Shown one piece after another: positions 1-5,821 of a stretch of DNA of 5,821 nt. The position numbers and the translations under genes were made by a program. Numbering within the stretch: the stretch's first letter is position 1; every line of letters starts with the position of its first letter. The DNA is from Deltaproteobacteria bacterium (GTDB lineage: Bacteria > Desulfobacterota > DSM-4660 > Desulfatiglandales > HGW-15). The stretch covers positions 1 to 5,821 of the forward strand of contig JAFGIC010000018.1 in assembly GCA_016929815.1 (NCBI GenBank), in the 5' to 3' direction. Below the pieces are notes generated by a model. It did no database searches. It was given only the letters and a program-made list of their open reading frames with translations, and had not been told where the DNA came from.

Positions 1-1184
1 GATTCCACAAGCTCGAATGAATGAGCCATGTTGCTGACATATCTGATAAGTTTATCGTTATCCAGATCTTCCTTGGTGAACCCCAGACAGTTATTAAGTA
101 TCAGCCTGGTCAGGACAATAACATCAAGCTTCATGAGGGACGGCTGAAGCGATTCCTCCTCGCCGTCCATGGCCCCGGGAAGGAGCGACAGGATATGACA
201 CCTGTCGGATTTATGGCAATAAAACCCGATAGCCGAATTATCGCGCCCCCTTTCTTCAAGGACTCTTCCGAACTCAAGAAACCTGTCCCAGCCTGCCCCT
301 TCAGGAACGGGCATTTCTTCTATGGCAAAATACTCGCCCGCCTTTTTTAAAAATTCATCCTTGTTAAATGCCTTGTATTCCTTGATGAGCCGATGAGTGG
401 GGAGGATGGTAAGTCCTTTGTCGTTCATATCCGCCAGATACATGACGACATAATCGTAGGCCTTGTCTCCGTTGCCCTTACCGTACTTTTCCCTCATCAG
501 GTTCCTGAAATTCCTCGATGTCTCATAGCGGTGATGGCCGTCAGCGATAAAGATTAATTTATCTTTCATGGAATCAGTGACCTTTTTAAAGAATCCCCGG
601 TCCTCAATGATCCACATCCTGTGACTTGTGCCGTCCTTGAAATCAAAGGAAACGTCAGGCTCTGCGCGGCCCGCCTCCTCAATGCAGCCTGATATGATGC
701 TGTCGGAACCGTCGTAGAGGCCGAATACCTGGCTCAGCTGGGCGCTGCAGGCCCTCATGAGCTTAAGCCTGTCATCCTTGTGTGCTGAAAAGGTCTTTTC
801 ATGGGGTAATATTACGCGTGAGTCCTCCTCCTCTATGCGAACAAGTGTTATAAGGCCCCACCTTGTCCTCCTCCCCTTTCCGTCGCCCGGATCATAATCC
901 TGTGCCGTAATATACATGGCAGGCCTTTCAGACCTGACAAGGATGCCTTCCTGTTCCCATTTCTTCATCTCCAGCGCGGACCTTGTGTAACGATTGTCCG
1001 AATCGGAATCACCGCTTTTCTTTTTCCCGAGTATCAGCCTTATGACATTATTCGGATGGGCGTTATGATATTCCTCCTGTTCCCTCTCATTTATCACATC
1101 GTAGGGAGGCGCTGTCAGCCTCGATATTTCTCCCAGTTTCTTAAAGTTATATGTCAAGCCCCTGAAGGGCGCAATAATCGCCAT
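1..1184 (-). CDS. DUF1015 family protein, C-terminus cut by window edge
   Basis: Reading the minus strand from the ATG at 1184-1182 gives 394 codons without a stop, running off the left edge. The protein starts MAIIAPFRGLTYNF and continues with TAPPYDVI near residue 25. At residues 214-221 it has ADGHHRYE, the signature stretch of the DUF1015 family (PF06245). Family members are usually a little over 400 residues, so probably only the last few tens of residues are missing. The protein is soluble, with no signal peptide or membrane segment. The biochemical role of the family is not established to my knowledge; members often lie near serine biosynthesis genes, but none is visible here. The start is fixed by an AGGAGGA site upstream and by the lack of any other in-frame start between the two. 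A broken second copy of residues about 42-88 lies at 3228-3367. The family call is secure; the function is unknown. Confidence 0.93.
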   Translation of the reverse strand, partial: MAIIAPFRGLTYNFKKLGEISRLTAPPYDVINEREQEEYHNAHPNNVIRLILGKKKSGDSDSDNRYTRSALEMKKWEQEGILVRSERPAMYITAQDYDPGDGKGRRTRWGLITLVRIEEEDSRVILPHEKTFSAHKDDRLKLMRACSAQLSQVFGLYDGSDSIISGCIEEAGRAEPDVSFDFKDGTSHRMWIIEDRGFFKKVTDSMKDKLIFIADGHHRYETSRNFRNLMREKYGKGNGDKAYDYVVMYLADMNDKGLTILPTHRLIKEYKAFNKDEFLKKAGEYFAIEEMPVPEGAGWDRFLEFGRVLEERGRDNSAIGFYCHKSDRCHILSLLPGAMDGEEESLQPSLMKLDVIVLTRLILNNCLGFTKEDLDNDKLIRYVSNMAHSFELVE

Positions 1185-1196
1185 TTCGCGAAGAAA

Positions 1197-1203
1197 TCCT
1201 CCT
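1197..1203 (-). promoter_or_regulatory. Ribosome binding site of the DUF1015 gene
   Basis: The minus strand reads AGGAGGA here, a near-perfect Shine-Dalgarno sequence. It lies 12 bases before the ATG, longer than the usual 5-9, but no ATG, GTG or TTG lies in frame between it and the chosen start. It therefore supports that start. Confidence 0.7.
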
Positions 1204-1276
1204 TTTTAACGAAATTGAAATATTGAAATTTTCAGGCCCGGCCTTGTCATCGTATTACCTGCATTTTTCAATGCAT

Positions 1277-1304
1277 TTCCTACCAGATCACCCGGACTTG
1301 TCAA
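1277..1304 (-). promoter_or_regulatory. Candidate sigma70 promoter for the DUF1015 gene
   Basis: On the minus strand a perfect TTGACA (1304-1299) is followed after 16 bases by TAGGAA (1282-1277). TAGGAA is a weak -10 box, but it is preceded by TGG, matching the TGn of an extended -10. A short inverted repeat, TGCATT/AATGCA at 1260-1275, lies just downstream, about where transcription would begin, and could be an operator. The leader would be about 85 bases. The -35 box is strong and the -10 box weak, so this is only a candidate. Confidence 0.35.
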
Positions 1305-1411
1305 GATAAATCAGATTGATAACAACATATACATTAAGGCTAATTGCGATTAGGTTTGTCATGGGTATAAAGAGAGAAAGAGGAAAAACAACGTGTATGT
1401 CAAGACTGAAA

Positions 1412-1586
1412 GGCCCGGACACGGTAAAGGCGGGAATACAGCATTACGGCTATTACAGCAATCTCTGTCGGGTCAAGAGGGAAAAACAAAACAAGGATGA
1501 TCTCCTCCCCTACGTCCTGGAACCATCCGGCTCATCAAAGGAATACAGAAAAAAACCGGGCCACATTAATTAGTGCCCATCCATAA
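1412..1586 (+). pseudogene. Relic of an IS91-type (Y2) transposase, C-terminal part, frameshifted
   Basis: An 85-codon open frame (1316-1573) contains, from about 1412, a peptide with HYGYYSN (residues 42-48), then DDLLPYVLEP and SSKEYRK. From memory this closely follows the C-terminal region of IS91/IS801-type transposases (PF04986), which reads roughly YYGYYSN, then ILEP and SSKEYRKNWARLIQ. The open frame then drifts into PGHIN and stops. If one base is removed from the seven-A run at 1549-1555, the reading becomes RKNRATLIS, restoring the family pattern for about eight residues before a stop at 1584-1586. The catalytic HUH and tyrosine part is absent, and so is the terminal cysteine-containing segment. 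This is a dead fragment, not a gene. The first 30 or so codons of the open frame show no family resemblance, and no ribosome binding site precedes its ATG. Confidence 0.72.
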
Positions 1587-1605
1587 ATAAGGCGTTTATG
1601 GATGG
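1577..1605. repeat. Perfect 11-bp inverted repeat (hairpin 1)
   Basis: CCATCCATAAA (1577-1587) is matched exactly by its reverse complement at 1595-1605, with a 7-base loop. It overlaps the end of the transposase relic. No T-run follows on either strand, so it is not a standard intrinsic terminator. Confidence 0.8.
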
Positions 1606-1612
1606 AACTGAA

Positions 1613-1646
1613 AGCCGTCAGTCCTGCCTCGGCAGGACTGACGGCT
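1613..1646. repeat. Perfect 16-bp inverted repeat (hairpin 2)
   Basis: AGCCGTCAGTCCTGCC (1613-1628) is matched exactly by its reverse complement at 1631-1646, with only TC between the arms. As RNA it would form a strong GC-rich stem, with the innermost pairs opening to make the loop. As DNA it is almost a continuous palindrome. It lies about 70-100 bases past the stop of the minus-strand transporter gene. It could stop RNA polymerase or protect the 3' end of that mRNA, but there is no T-tract on either side. Confidence 0.88.
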
Positions 1647-1656
1647 GAAGGCTTGA

Positions 1657-1679
1657 ATCCGAAAATCGGTCTTTCGGAT
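1657..1679. repeat. Perfect 8-bp inverted repeat (hairpin 3)
   Basis: ATCCGAAA (1657-1664) is matched exactly by TTTCGGAT (1672-1679) with a 7-base loop. It is the strong hairpin nearest the end of the transporter gene, about 35 bases past its stop. It has no following T-run on the minus strand. It may act with hairpin 2 at the 3' end of the transcript. Confidence 0.65.
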
Positions 1680-1714
1680 GGAGACTGACTGATCAGGCGA
1701 TTGTATTGGTCTCC
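1680..1714. repeat. Short 6-bp inverted repeat touching the transporter stop codon
   Basis: GGAGAC (1680-1685) is matched by GTCTCC (1709-1714) across 23 bases. The right arm ends on the last base of the transporter's stop codon. The arms are short and the spacing wide, so chance is likely. It is listed because it continues the row of inverted repeats without a gap. Confidence 0.25.
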
Positions 1715-2958
1715 TAGGCTTCCTGACTACGGTCGTAGTCGGGTTTCCTGCCTAAGATAAACAGACAGATAACAGCAATAAAGACAAATCCCATCATGAT
1801 CTCGTATGCAAGGTTCAGTGTCCCGGTTATATCAAAAATAATCGACATAAAGGGGAGGGAGAGTGCCATCATGATTGCCTGAATAGCCATGATCCATCTA
1901 TTGGCTGCCTGGTATCTATCCCTTCCCCATACATACGCAGTTATGGAGGGATGCAGAGTGGGCGTGCCTCCCATAACACCGGCAAGACCGAGCGCAGCAA
2001 GGATAATAAGCGGGATATTATTGGCCGTCATAAACAGAAGGGCCGCCAGAGCCATCAGGAACGTGGCACATAGAACATAGGAAGCCGTTATGGTGCCGAA
2101 TCTATCATCTACCTCCCCCAGGAGGTAGCTGATAGGGATGCCTCCGATTGCGGCTGCTGAAAGCCAGAAATAATATATTTTCGGATCGGTTCCGACCGCA
2201 TCCAGTCTGGTAACATAAAAGGCCATCATGGCAACAATACAGGCTTGCAAAAGACCATAAGAGATGACCAGCAGCCAGGAACCGCTATCGGAAAATACCA
2301 CCTTGAACGGTAAGGATTTAATTTCTCCTGTGGTGGAAACTGGTCTTGAGTCGGCGCCATCAGGATAAAGGCCAACATCTTCAGGTTTCGATTTTACAAA
2401 AATCGCTACCAGTATCCCAAGCAACAGCACGGCAAAGCCCACTATGATGTATGTCATGGTAAAACCGATGGTTTTGACCCCGTAAGACATAGAGACAATA
2501 CCCGTAGCCGTAAAAAGGGGACAACCCATGGTGACAAAACCAAGGGCGCGGCCGCGGAGATTAATAAACCAGTTGGTGCAGAGCATCATTCCGCCCATTT
2601 GAAGGGGGACCACGAAAAACCGGATCAGGAACAGGAATACGCTGAACATAATTACATTCAAATTGGAGAATGCGAGTCCTACACACGACAGGGCAAGGAT
2701 AACGGCGGATGGGACTATGACCTTGGTAACGCTGTATTTGATCATCAACGCGCCTATAAGGACCGTTGCAGGAATTACCACAATCGTAGCCCATGTTACC
2801 GGATTTGTTATGGTTAATGATGTCCAGCCCTGAGGTAAATAATATGCTAACAGGACATTCAAGTGATCATTCTGAAGGCCGGAATAGAAATAAAAAAGGA
2901 AGATGCCTAAAATCACTACCGGTAGGGCCTTTGCCCAGTAAGCCTTATTTTCGAACAT
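1714..2958 (-). CDS. Major facilitator superfamily transporter
   Basis: The protein has 414 residues with about 12 hydrophobic segments, the first near residues 11-28, and a central hydrophilic loop near residues 188-220. This is the normal size and 6+6 layout of an MFS permease of the inner membrane. NWFINLRGRALG (residues 129-140) after the fourth segment and KPEDVGLYPDG (191-201) in the central loop are typical of the oxalate/formate and monocarboxylate-type MFS branch. GEVDDRFG (281-288) is the conserved loop between segments 8 and 9. Its partner between segments 2 and 3, near residues 69-80, is degenerate and lacks the usual D-R pair. The start at 2958 has AAGGGAGG six bases upstream. 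The gene stands alone, with no visible partner enzyme on its strand. The substrate cannot be read from sequence; a small organic anion is a family-based guess. Confidence 0.9.
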   Translation of the reverse strand: MFENKAYWAKALPVVILGIFLFYFYSGLQNDHLNVLLAYYLPQGWTSLTITNPVTWATIVVIPATVLIGALMIKYSVTKVIVPSAVILALSCVGLAFSNLNVIMFSVFLFLIRFFVVPLQMGGMMLCTNWFINLRGRALGFVTMGCPLFTATGIVSMSYGVKTIGFTMTYIIVGFAVLLLGILVAIFVKSKPEDVGLYPDGADSRPVSTTGEIKSLPFKVVFSDSGSWLLVISYGLLQACIVAMMAFYVTRLDAVGTDPKIYYFWLSAAAIGGIPISYLLGEVDDRFGTITASYVLCATFLMALAALLFMTANNIPLIILAALGLAGVMGGTPTLHPSITAYVWGRDRYQAANRWIMAIQAIMMALSLPFMSIIFDITGTLNLAYEIMMGFVFIAVICLFILGRKPDYDRSQEA

Positions 2959-2964
2959 ATTTTG

Positions 2965-2972
2965 CCTCCCTT
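2965..2972 (-). promoter_or_regulatory. Ribosome binding site of the MFS transporter gene
   Basis: The minus strand reads AAGGGAGG, ending six bases before the ATG at 2958. This is good spacing and strength, and it fixes the start codon. Confidence 0.8.
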
Positions 2973-3117
2973 AATAAATGGTTAATTTATTTTCTGTTGT
3001 TATCAAACAGATTTTCTGTCCATTTGAATGCCTTTTTCTCTTCTCCGTTTGCAGCATTTGAAACAGGATTGTACTTACGGGAAATACAAAACCGGTATTA
3101 AGCCACAATGGCATGAG

Positions 3118-3146
3118 GATGTAGCAAAATAAAAGTATTGTGTCAA
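3118..3146 (-). promoter_or_regulatory. Candidate sigma70 promoter for the MFS transporter gene
   Basis: On the minus strand a perfect TTGACA (3146-3141) is followed after exactly 17 bases by TACATC (3123-3118). TACATC is preceded by TGC, fitting an extended -10. Transcription would start near 3111, giving a leader of about 150 bases. I see no riboswitch or strong hairpin in that leader. The rest of 2959-3206 is AT-rich with nothing else recognisable. Confidence 0.4.
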
Positions 3147-3227
3147 GGGTTTATTTGGATAAGATATGATGCTAATATGCCGGAGTTTTTATAATAATTA
3201 GGCCAAGTGGGCCGCAGGTTGCATGGA

Positions 3228-3367
3228 AGGCCCCTCGGAAACAACAAGTATATGCTCCTGCTCCCATTTTCTCATCTTGACGGCAGACCTTGCATAAAAG
3301 TTGTCCGAATCGTAATCATTGCTTTTCTTTTTACCAGGTATCAGCCTTATAACATCATCCGGATAGA
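3228..3367 (-). pseudogene. Broken second copy of part of the DUF1015 gene
   Basis: This minus-strand stretch aligns without gaps to 921-1060 inside the DUF1015 gene at a constant offset of 2307. I count 104 of 140 identical bases by hand. Translated, it keeps VIRLIPGKKKS, DSDN, RSA, KWEQE and ILV, about 33 of 50 residues identical to residues 42-91 of the intact protein. Similarity fades past both ends: weakly to about 3218 on one side, and abruptly after about 3367 on the other. The N-terminal and most C-terminal parts of the gene are missing, and the frame soon ends in a stop at 3198-3200. Of the 36 mismatches, 17 fall at third codon positions and 8 at second, which suggests that much of the divergence arose while the copy was still coding. 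It is a gene remnant with no expected product. Confidence 0.85.
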
Positions 3368-3402
3368 TATCAGACTGATAAAGGACTGCCCGTTGAGTCA
3401 GG

Positions 3403-3430
3403 TTGCATTTATGTCCGTTATGGATATAAT
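3403..3430 (+). promoter_or_regulatory. Candidate promoter of the amidohydrolase gene
   Basis: A perfect TATAAT lies at 3425-3430, and TTGCAT (3403-3408), a partial -35 box, lies 16 bases upstream. Transcription would begin around 3436-3438, only a few bases before the ATG at 3441, so the message would have almost no leader. This agrees with the lack of any Shine-Dalgarno sequence before that ATG. Alternatively, the true promoter lies further upstream, for example near the second TATAAT at 3190-3195, which has no good -35 box. Confidence 0.4.
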
Positions 3431-3440
3431 AAAATCCATT

Positions 3441-4790
3441 ATGCCGATCAACACTGAAAAACCGGTAAATAATTCCAAGTATGAAACCCCCGACATCATC
3501 ATCAAGGGCGGAACGCTTCTCACAATGGTCGATGGGGAGGCCCCGATTGAAAATGCAAGCGTCCATATCAAAGGAGACAGGGTCCTCGACATAAGACCTG
3601 CCGGCATTTCACCCTCTGATGAGGGGACTGAAATAATTAATGCGGATAAATGCATTGTCATGCCCGGACTTGTTAACGGGCATTGCCACACGGCAATGAC
3701 CATCTTTCGGGGCTATGCAGATGATCTCTCCCTGAATGAATGGCTTTATAAAAGGATATTCCCGGCGGAGGCAGCCCATGCCACACCGGAAAATGTCTAT
3801 TGGGGCGCGCTTCTGGGCTGTCTTGAGATGATCGCATCTGGAACAACATCATTAATTGACGGTTATTTTTATGAGGATGAGTCCTTCAGGGCCGTTCATG
3901 AGTCAGGGATGAGGGCCATCCTTGGCCAGGGAGTCATAGACTTTCCTGCCCCCGGCGTAACCGACCCCAAGGAAAATCTAAGGATCGGGAAGGAGTTTAT
4001 AGAAAAACATCTTCATTTCTCCGGCCTCATTACGCCCGGCCTCTTTTGTCACAGTCCTGTAACATGCTCCGATAAAACCCTTGCAAGGGCAATGGAAATC
4101 TCCATGGAATACTCTGTTCCCATGCAGACGCATCTTTCAGAGACCAGGAAGGAGGTTGATAAGATAATCAACAGGACAGGGAAACGCCCGGCACTGCACT
4201 TGAACGATCTGGGGTTGCTTAATAAAAATCTTATCGCCGCCCACTCGGTTCACTTGGACGATGAGGAGATAACCCTTCTCTCCCGAAAAGGTGTCAAAGT
4301 AGTCCACTCGCCTGAAAGCAACATGAAACTGTCGTCAGGCGTTGCAAGGGTAACAGACATGATAGATGCGGGAATAAAACCCGGTATAGGCACTGACGGT
4401 TGCGCCTCAAACAACAACCTTGACCTCTTTAAGGAGATGGACACCGCTGCAAAGCTTGGAAAGGTCTTCACATCAGATCCGTCAAATTTAAAGGCAGGGA
4501 CTGTCCTCAGAATGGCCACCATATGGGGCGCCGGGGTTATGGGCCTCGGGGATCAAACGGGCACAATCGAAAGGGGTAAAAAGGCGGATATAATAGTAGT
4601 CGATACGCGAAGCCCCAACATGACGCCTTTATACAACCCTGTTTCCTCCCTTGTATATTCTGCAAGCGGCAGCGATGTAAAGGACGTGGTTGTCAACGGC
4701 AGAATACTCATGAAAGACAGAATGTTTCTTACCCTTGACTGTAAAGAGATAACGGCAAGGGTAAGGGCCATCGGCAGAGAGATTAAATGA
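3441..4790 (+). CDS. mtaD: Amidohydrolase, probable 5-methylthioadenosine/S-adenosylhomocysteine deaminase
   Basis: This is a 449-residue cytosolic enzyme of the amidohydrolase superfamily. The small flanking domain begins at PDIIIKGGTLLTM (residues 17-29), followed by the TIM-barrel. The expected mononuclear metal site is complete: H81 and H83 in NGHCHTAM, H231 in QTHLSE, and D319 in GTDGCASNN. E234 and H268 (AAHSVH) match the catalytic pair of the Thermotoga enzyme TM0936. RGYADDL (90-96) and HSPESNMKLSSG (289-300) are also typical of the group. Such enzymes remove ammonia from the adenine of methylthioadenosine, S-adenosylhomocysteine or adenosine; close relatives use other aminated rings, so the substrate is a family-based call. 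The frame is open upstream to 3207, but that part is antisense to the DUF1015 remnant, so I start at 3441. ATGs at 3411 and 3420 are alternatives. None has a strong ribosome binding site. Confidence 0.88.
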   Translation: MPINTEKPVNNSKYETPDIIIKGGTLLTMVDGEAPIENASVHIKGDRVLDIRPAGISPSDEGTEIINADKCIVMPGLVNGHCHTAMTIFRGYADDLSLNEWLYKRIFPAEAAHATPENVYWGALLGCLEMIASGTTSLIDGYFYEDESFRAVHESGMRAILGQGVIDFPAPGVTDPKENLRIGKEFIEKHLHFSGLITPGLFCHSPVTCSDKTLARAMEISMEYSVPMQTHLSETRKEVDKIINRTGKRPALHLNDLGLLNKNLIAAHSVHLDDEEITLLSRKGVKVVHSPESNMKLSSGVARVTDMIDAGIKPGIGTDGCASNNNLDLFKEMDTAAKLGKVFTSDPSNLKAGTVLRMATIWGAGVMGLGDQTGTIERGKKADIIVVDTRSPNMTPLYNPVSSLVYSASGSDVKDVVVNGRILMKDRMFLTLDCKEITARVRAIGREIK

Positions 4791-4793
4791 GAT

Positions 4794-4823
4794 TTGACAA
4801 TTATAGCCGGAATATGCAATAAA
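4794..4823 (+). promoter_or_regulatory. Candidate promoter for the envelope protein gene
   Basis: Four bases after the deaminase stop codon there is a perfect TTGACA (4794-4799). After 18 bases AATAAA (4818-4823) follows, preceded by TGC as in an extended -10. This would start a transcript near 4830, about 50 bases before the next ATG, so the downstream gene may be transcribed on its own. No terminator-like hairpin is visible between the two genes, so read-through from the deaminase is also possible. Confidence 0.35.
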
Positions 4824-4880
4824 ATGATTTTTTAATATTACCGGGATTGAAAAATAACATTCACAAGGGCACAGAGAGCC

Positions 4881-5821
4881 ATGATGAAAAATAAAAAAAC
4901 TGTTTATTATCTTTCTCTTATACCCATTGTATTTATACTGGGACTGTTCGTGTGGTTTTTCATGATCATTTTTGAGGGTGAATCACCGCGATTGACCATT
5001 GAGCCGCTGCCTGAATTCATATCAAAAAAACAGGAGTTCGTCGTGAAAGCAGTTGACCCTGAAAGAGGCATCAGGGCTATCCGGGTCTCCTATACCCACG
5101 GCGGAAAGGAAGAGACCGTCCTGGATGAAACCTTCCCTTTCCATGGGTTTTTCAACGCGAGAGGGACCCATGATTATGAAACGGAATTTACAATAGACCC
5201 TCAGACCCTTCGCCTCGCACAGGGATCAATGGATATCCGCATCCAGGCATGGGATTACTCAAGGAAAAACGGCGGCGACGGCAATACAACGGTATTGACT
5301 CACAGCCTTGTCGTTGACACCATGCCTCCGACAATGAGGCCCTTAAGCCAGATCCACTATGTGAACCAGGGCGGAGCGGGTCTTGTCGTTTACAGGGCGT
5401 CTTTGGACACCATTGAAAGCGGGGTTTACGTGAATGAGATTTTTTTCAGGGGATACCCTGCATCGGATGATCCGAAAAATGAAAATTACACGGCATACTT
5501 TGCTGTACCCTACAATATAACAGACAACCCTTCGATAAGCCTGTGGGCCAAAGACAAGGCTGAGAACACAATAAATACGGCTTTTTCCTGCCATGTCAAA
5601 AGAAAACAGTTTGAAAACGACAACATGAATATTACCGATTCATTTCTTAAAAACGTGCTACCCTATTTTTTTGATGAAATTGATTCAGCAGCGTCCGATA
5701 TTGACAACTATATCAGGATCAACAGAGAAACGAGGATAAAGGACAATGCCCTCATAAACGACCTGATGAAAGACGTGACCCACATCAAACTTTGGGAAGG
5801 CACATGGGTCAGGCTCAAGAA
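4881..5821 (+). CDS. Membrane-anchored envelope protein, probably an M23-type peptidase (C-terminus cut)
   Basis: The frame runs 313 codons from ATG at 4881 to the right edge without a stop. Residues 1-6 are basic (MMKNKK) and residues 7-31 form one long hydrophobic segment. There is no cleavage or lipobox motif, so the protein is probably held in the inner membrane with the rest in the periplasm. Residues about 36-147 and 148-240 look like two beta-rich, immunoglobulin-like domains; the first ends in LVVDTMPPT and the second carries ISLWAKDKAENT. Residues about 245-313, with LKNVLPYFF and WEGTWVRLK, resemble from memory the linker just before the metallopeptidase domain in deltaproteobacterial M23 proteins. 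The catalytic motifs would lie beyond the window, so the peptidase call is an inference. The ribosome binding site is weak (AGAGAG). ATG at 4884 is an equally possible start. Confidence 0.65.
   Translation, partial: MMKNKKTVYYLSLIPIVFILGLFVWFFMIIFEGESPRLTIEPLPEFISKKQEFVVKAVDPERGIRAIRVSYTHGGKEETVLDETFPFHGFFNARGTHDYETEFTIDPQTLRLAQGSMDIRIQAWDYSRKNGGDGNTTVLTHSLVVDTMPPTMRPLSQIHYVNQGGAGLVVYRASLDTIESGVYVNEIFFRGYPASDDPKNENYTAYFAVPYNITDNPSISLWAKDKAENTINTAFSCHVKRKQFENDNMNITDSFLKNVLPYFFDEIDSAASDIDNYIRINRETRIKDNALINDLMKDVTHIKLWEGTWVRLK

Noticed and set aside
21..350. A 109-codon plus-strand open frame.
   Set aside because: It lies antisense within the DUF1015 gene, whose protein is clearly conserved, and has no recognisable domain or ribosome binding site.
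1210..1233. AT-rich run with repeated TTGAAAT units before the DUF1015 ribosome binding site.
   Set aside because: Only two or three imperfect short units, consistent with low-complexity leader sequence.
1316..1327. TTGATAACAACA occurs here on the plus strand and again on the minus strand at 3006-2995, upstream of the transporter start.
   Set aside because: One or two exact 12-base matches are expected by chance in a window of this size, and the flanks do not extend the match.
1605..1608. GAAC next to hairpin 1 as a possible IS91-type target-site tetranucleotide.
   Set aside because: A four-base match is uninformative without a recognisable element end.
1613..1679. Intrinsic terminator(s) for the transporter gene.
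   Set aside because: The stems are strong, but no T-run follows any of them on the minus strand, so I list them as inverted repeats only.
1577..1679. A CRISPR array, suggested by closely spaced repeats.
   Set aside because: The units differ from each other and are inverted repeats, with no direct repeat and spacer pattern.
3198..3566. A 122-codon minus-strand open frame overlapping the start of the deaminase.
   Set aside because: Only its C-terminal half resembles anything, namely the DUF1015 fragment. The rest is antisense to the deaminase gene and no ribosome binding site was evident, so I treat it as a remnant.

Overview
The window reads as chromosomal DNA from a Gram-negative, probably anaerobic bacterium. 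My guess is a member of the former Deltaproteobacteria (Desulfobacterota, Syntrophus-like). This is inferred from mid-range GC, strong AGGAGG-type ribosome binding sites, and the resemblance of the DUF1015, deaminase and M23-type proteins to that group. No marker gene here fixes the taxonomy.

Layout. Positions 1-1184 (minus) hold almost all of a DUF1015 family protein whose C-terminus runs off the left edge. Positions 1185-1713 have no intact gene. They hold a candidate promoter for DUF1015, a decayed fragment of an IS91-type (Y2) transposase around 1412-1586, and then a tight series of perfect inverted repeats (1577-1605, 1613-1646, 1657-1679, plus a weak one at 1680-1714). Positions 1714-2958 (minus) encode a 414-residue major facilitator transporter with a good ribosome binding site. 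Positions 2959-3440 again lack an intact gene. They hold a plausible promoter for the transporter and, at 3228-3367 on the minus strand, a clear second copy of residues about 42-88 of the DUF1015 gene, cut at both ends. Positions 3441-4790 (plus) encode a complete metal-dependent amidohydrolase of the 5-methylthioadenosine/S-adenosylhomocysteine deaminase type. Positions 4881-5821 (plus) hold the start of a membrane-anchored extracytoplasmic protein, probably an M23-type peptidase whose catalytic domain lies beyond the right edge.

How it fits together. The genes do not form an obvious single pathway. The deaminase would take part in recycling methylthioadenosine or S-adenosylhomocysteine, the transporter probably moves a small organic anion or other metabolite, and the last gene belongs to the cell envelope. 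The most informative signal is rearrangement. The DUF1015 gene and its broken paralogue, in the same orientation, flank the transporter together with the transposase relic and the hairpin cluster. I see no convincing new defence, RNA or mobile system here.
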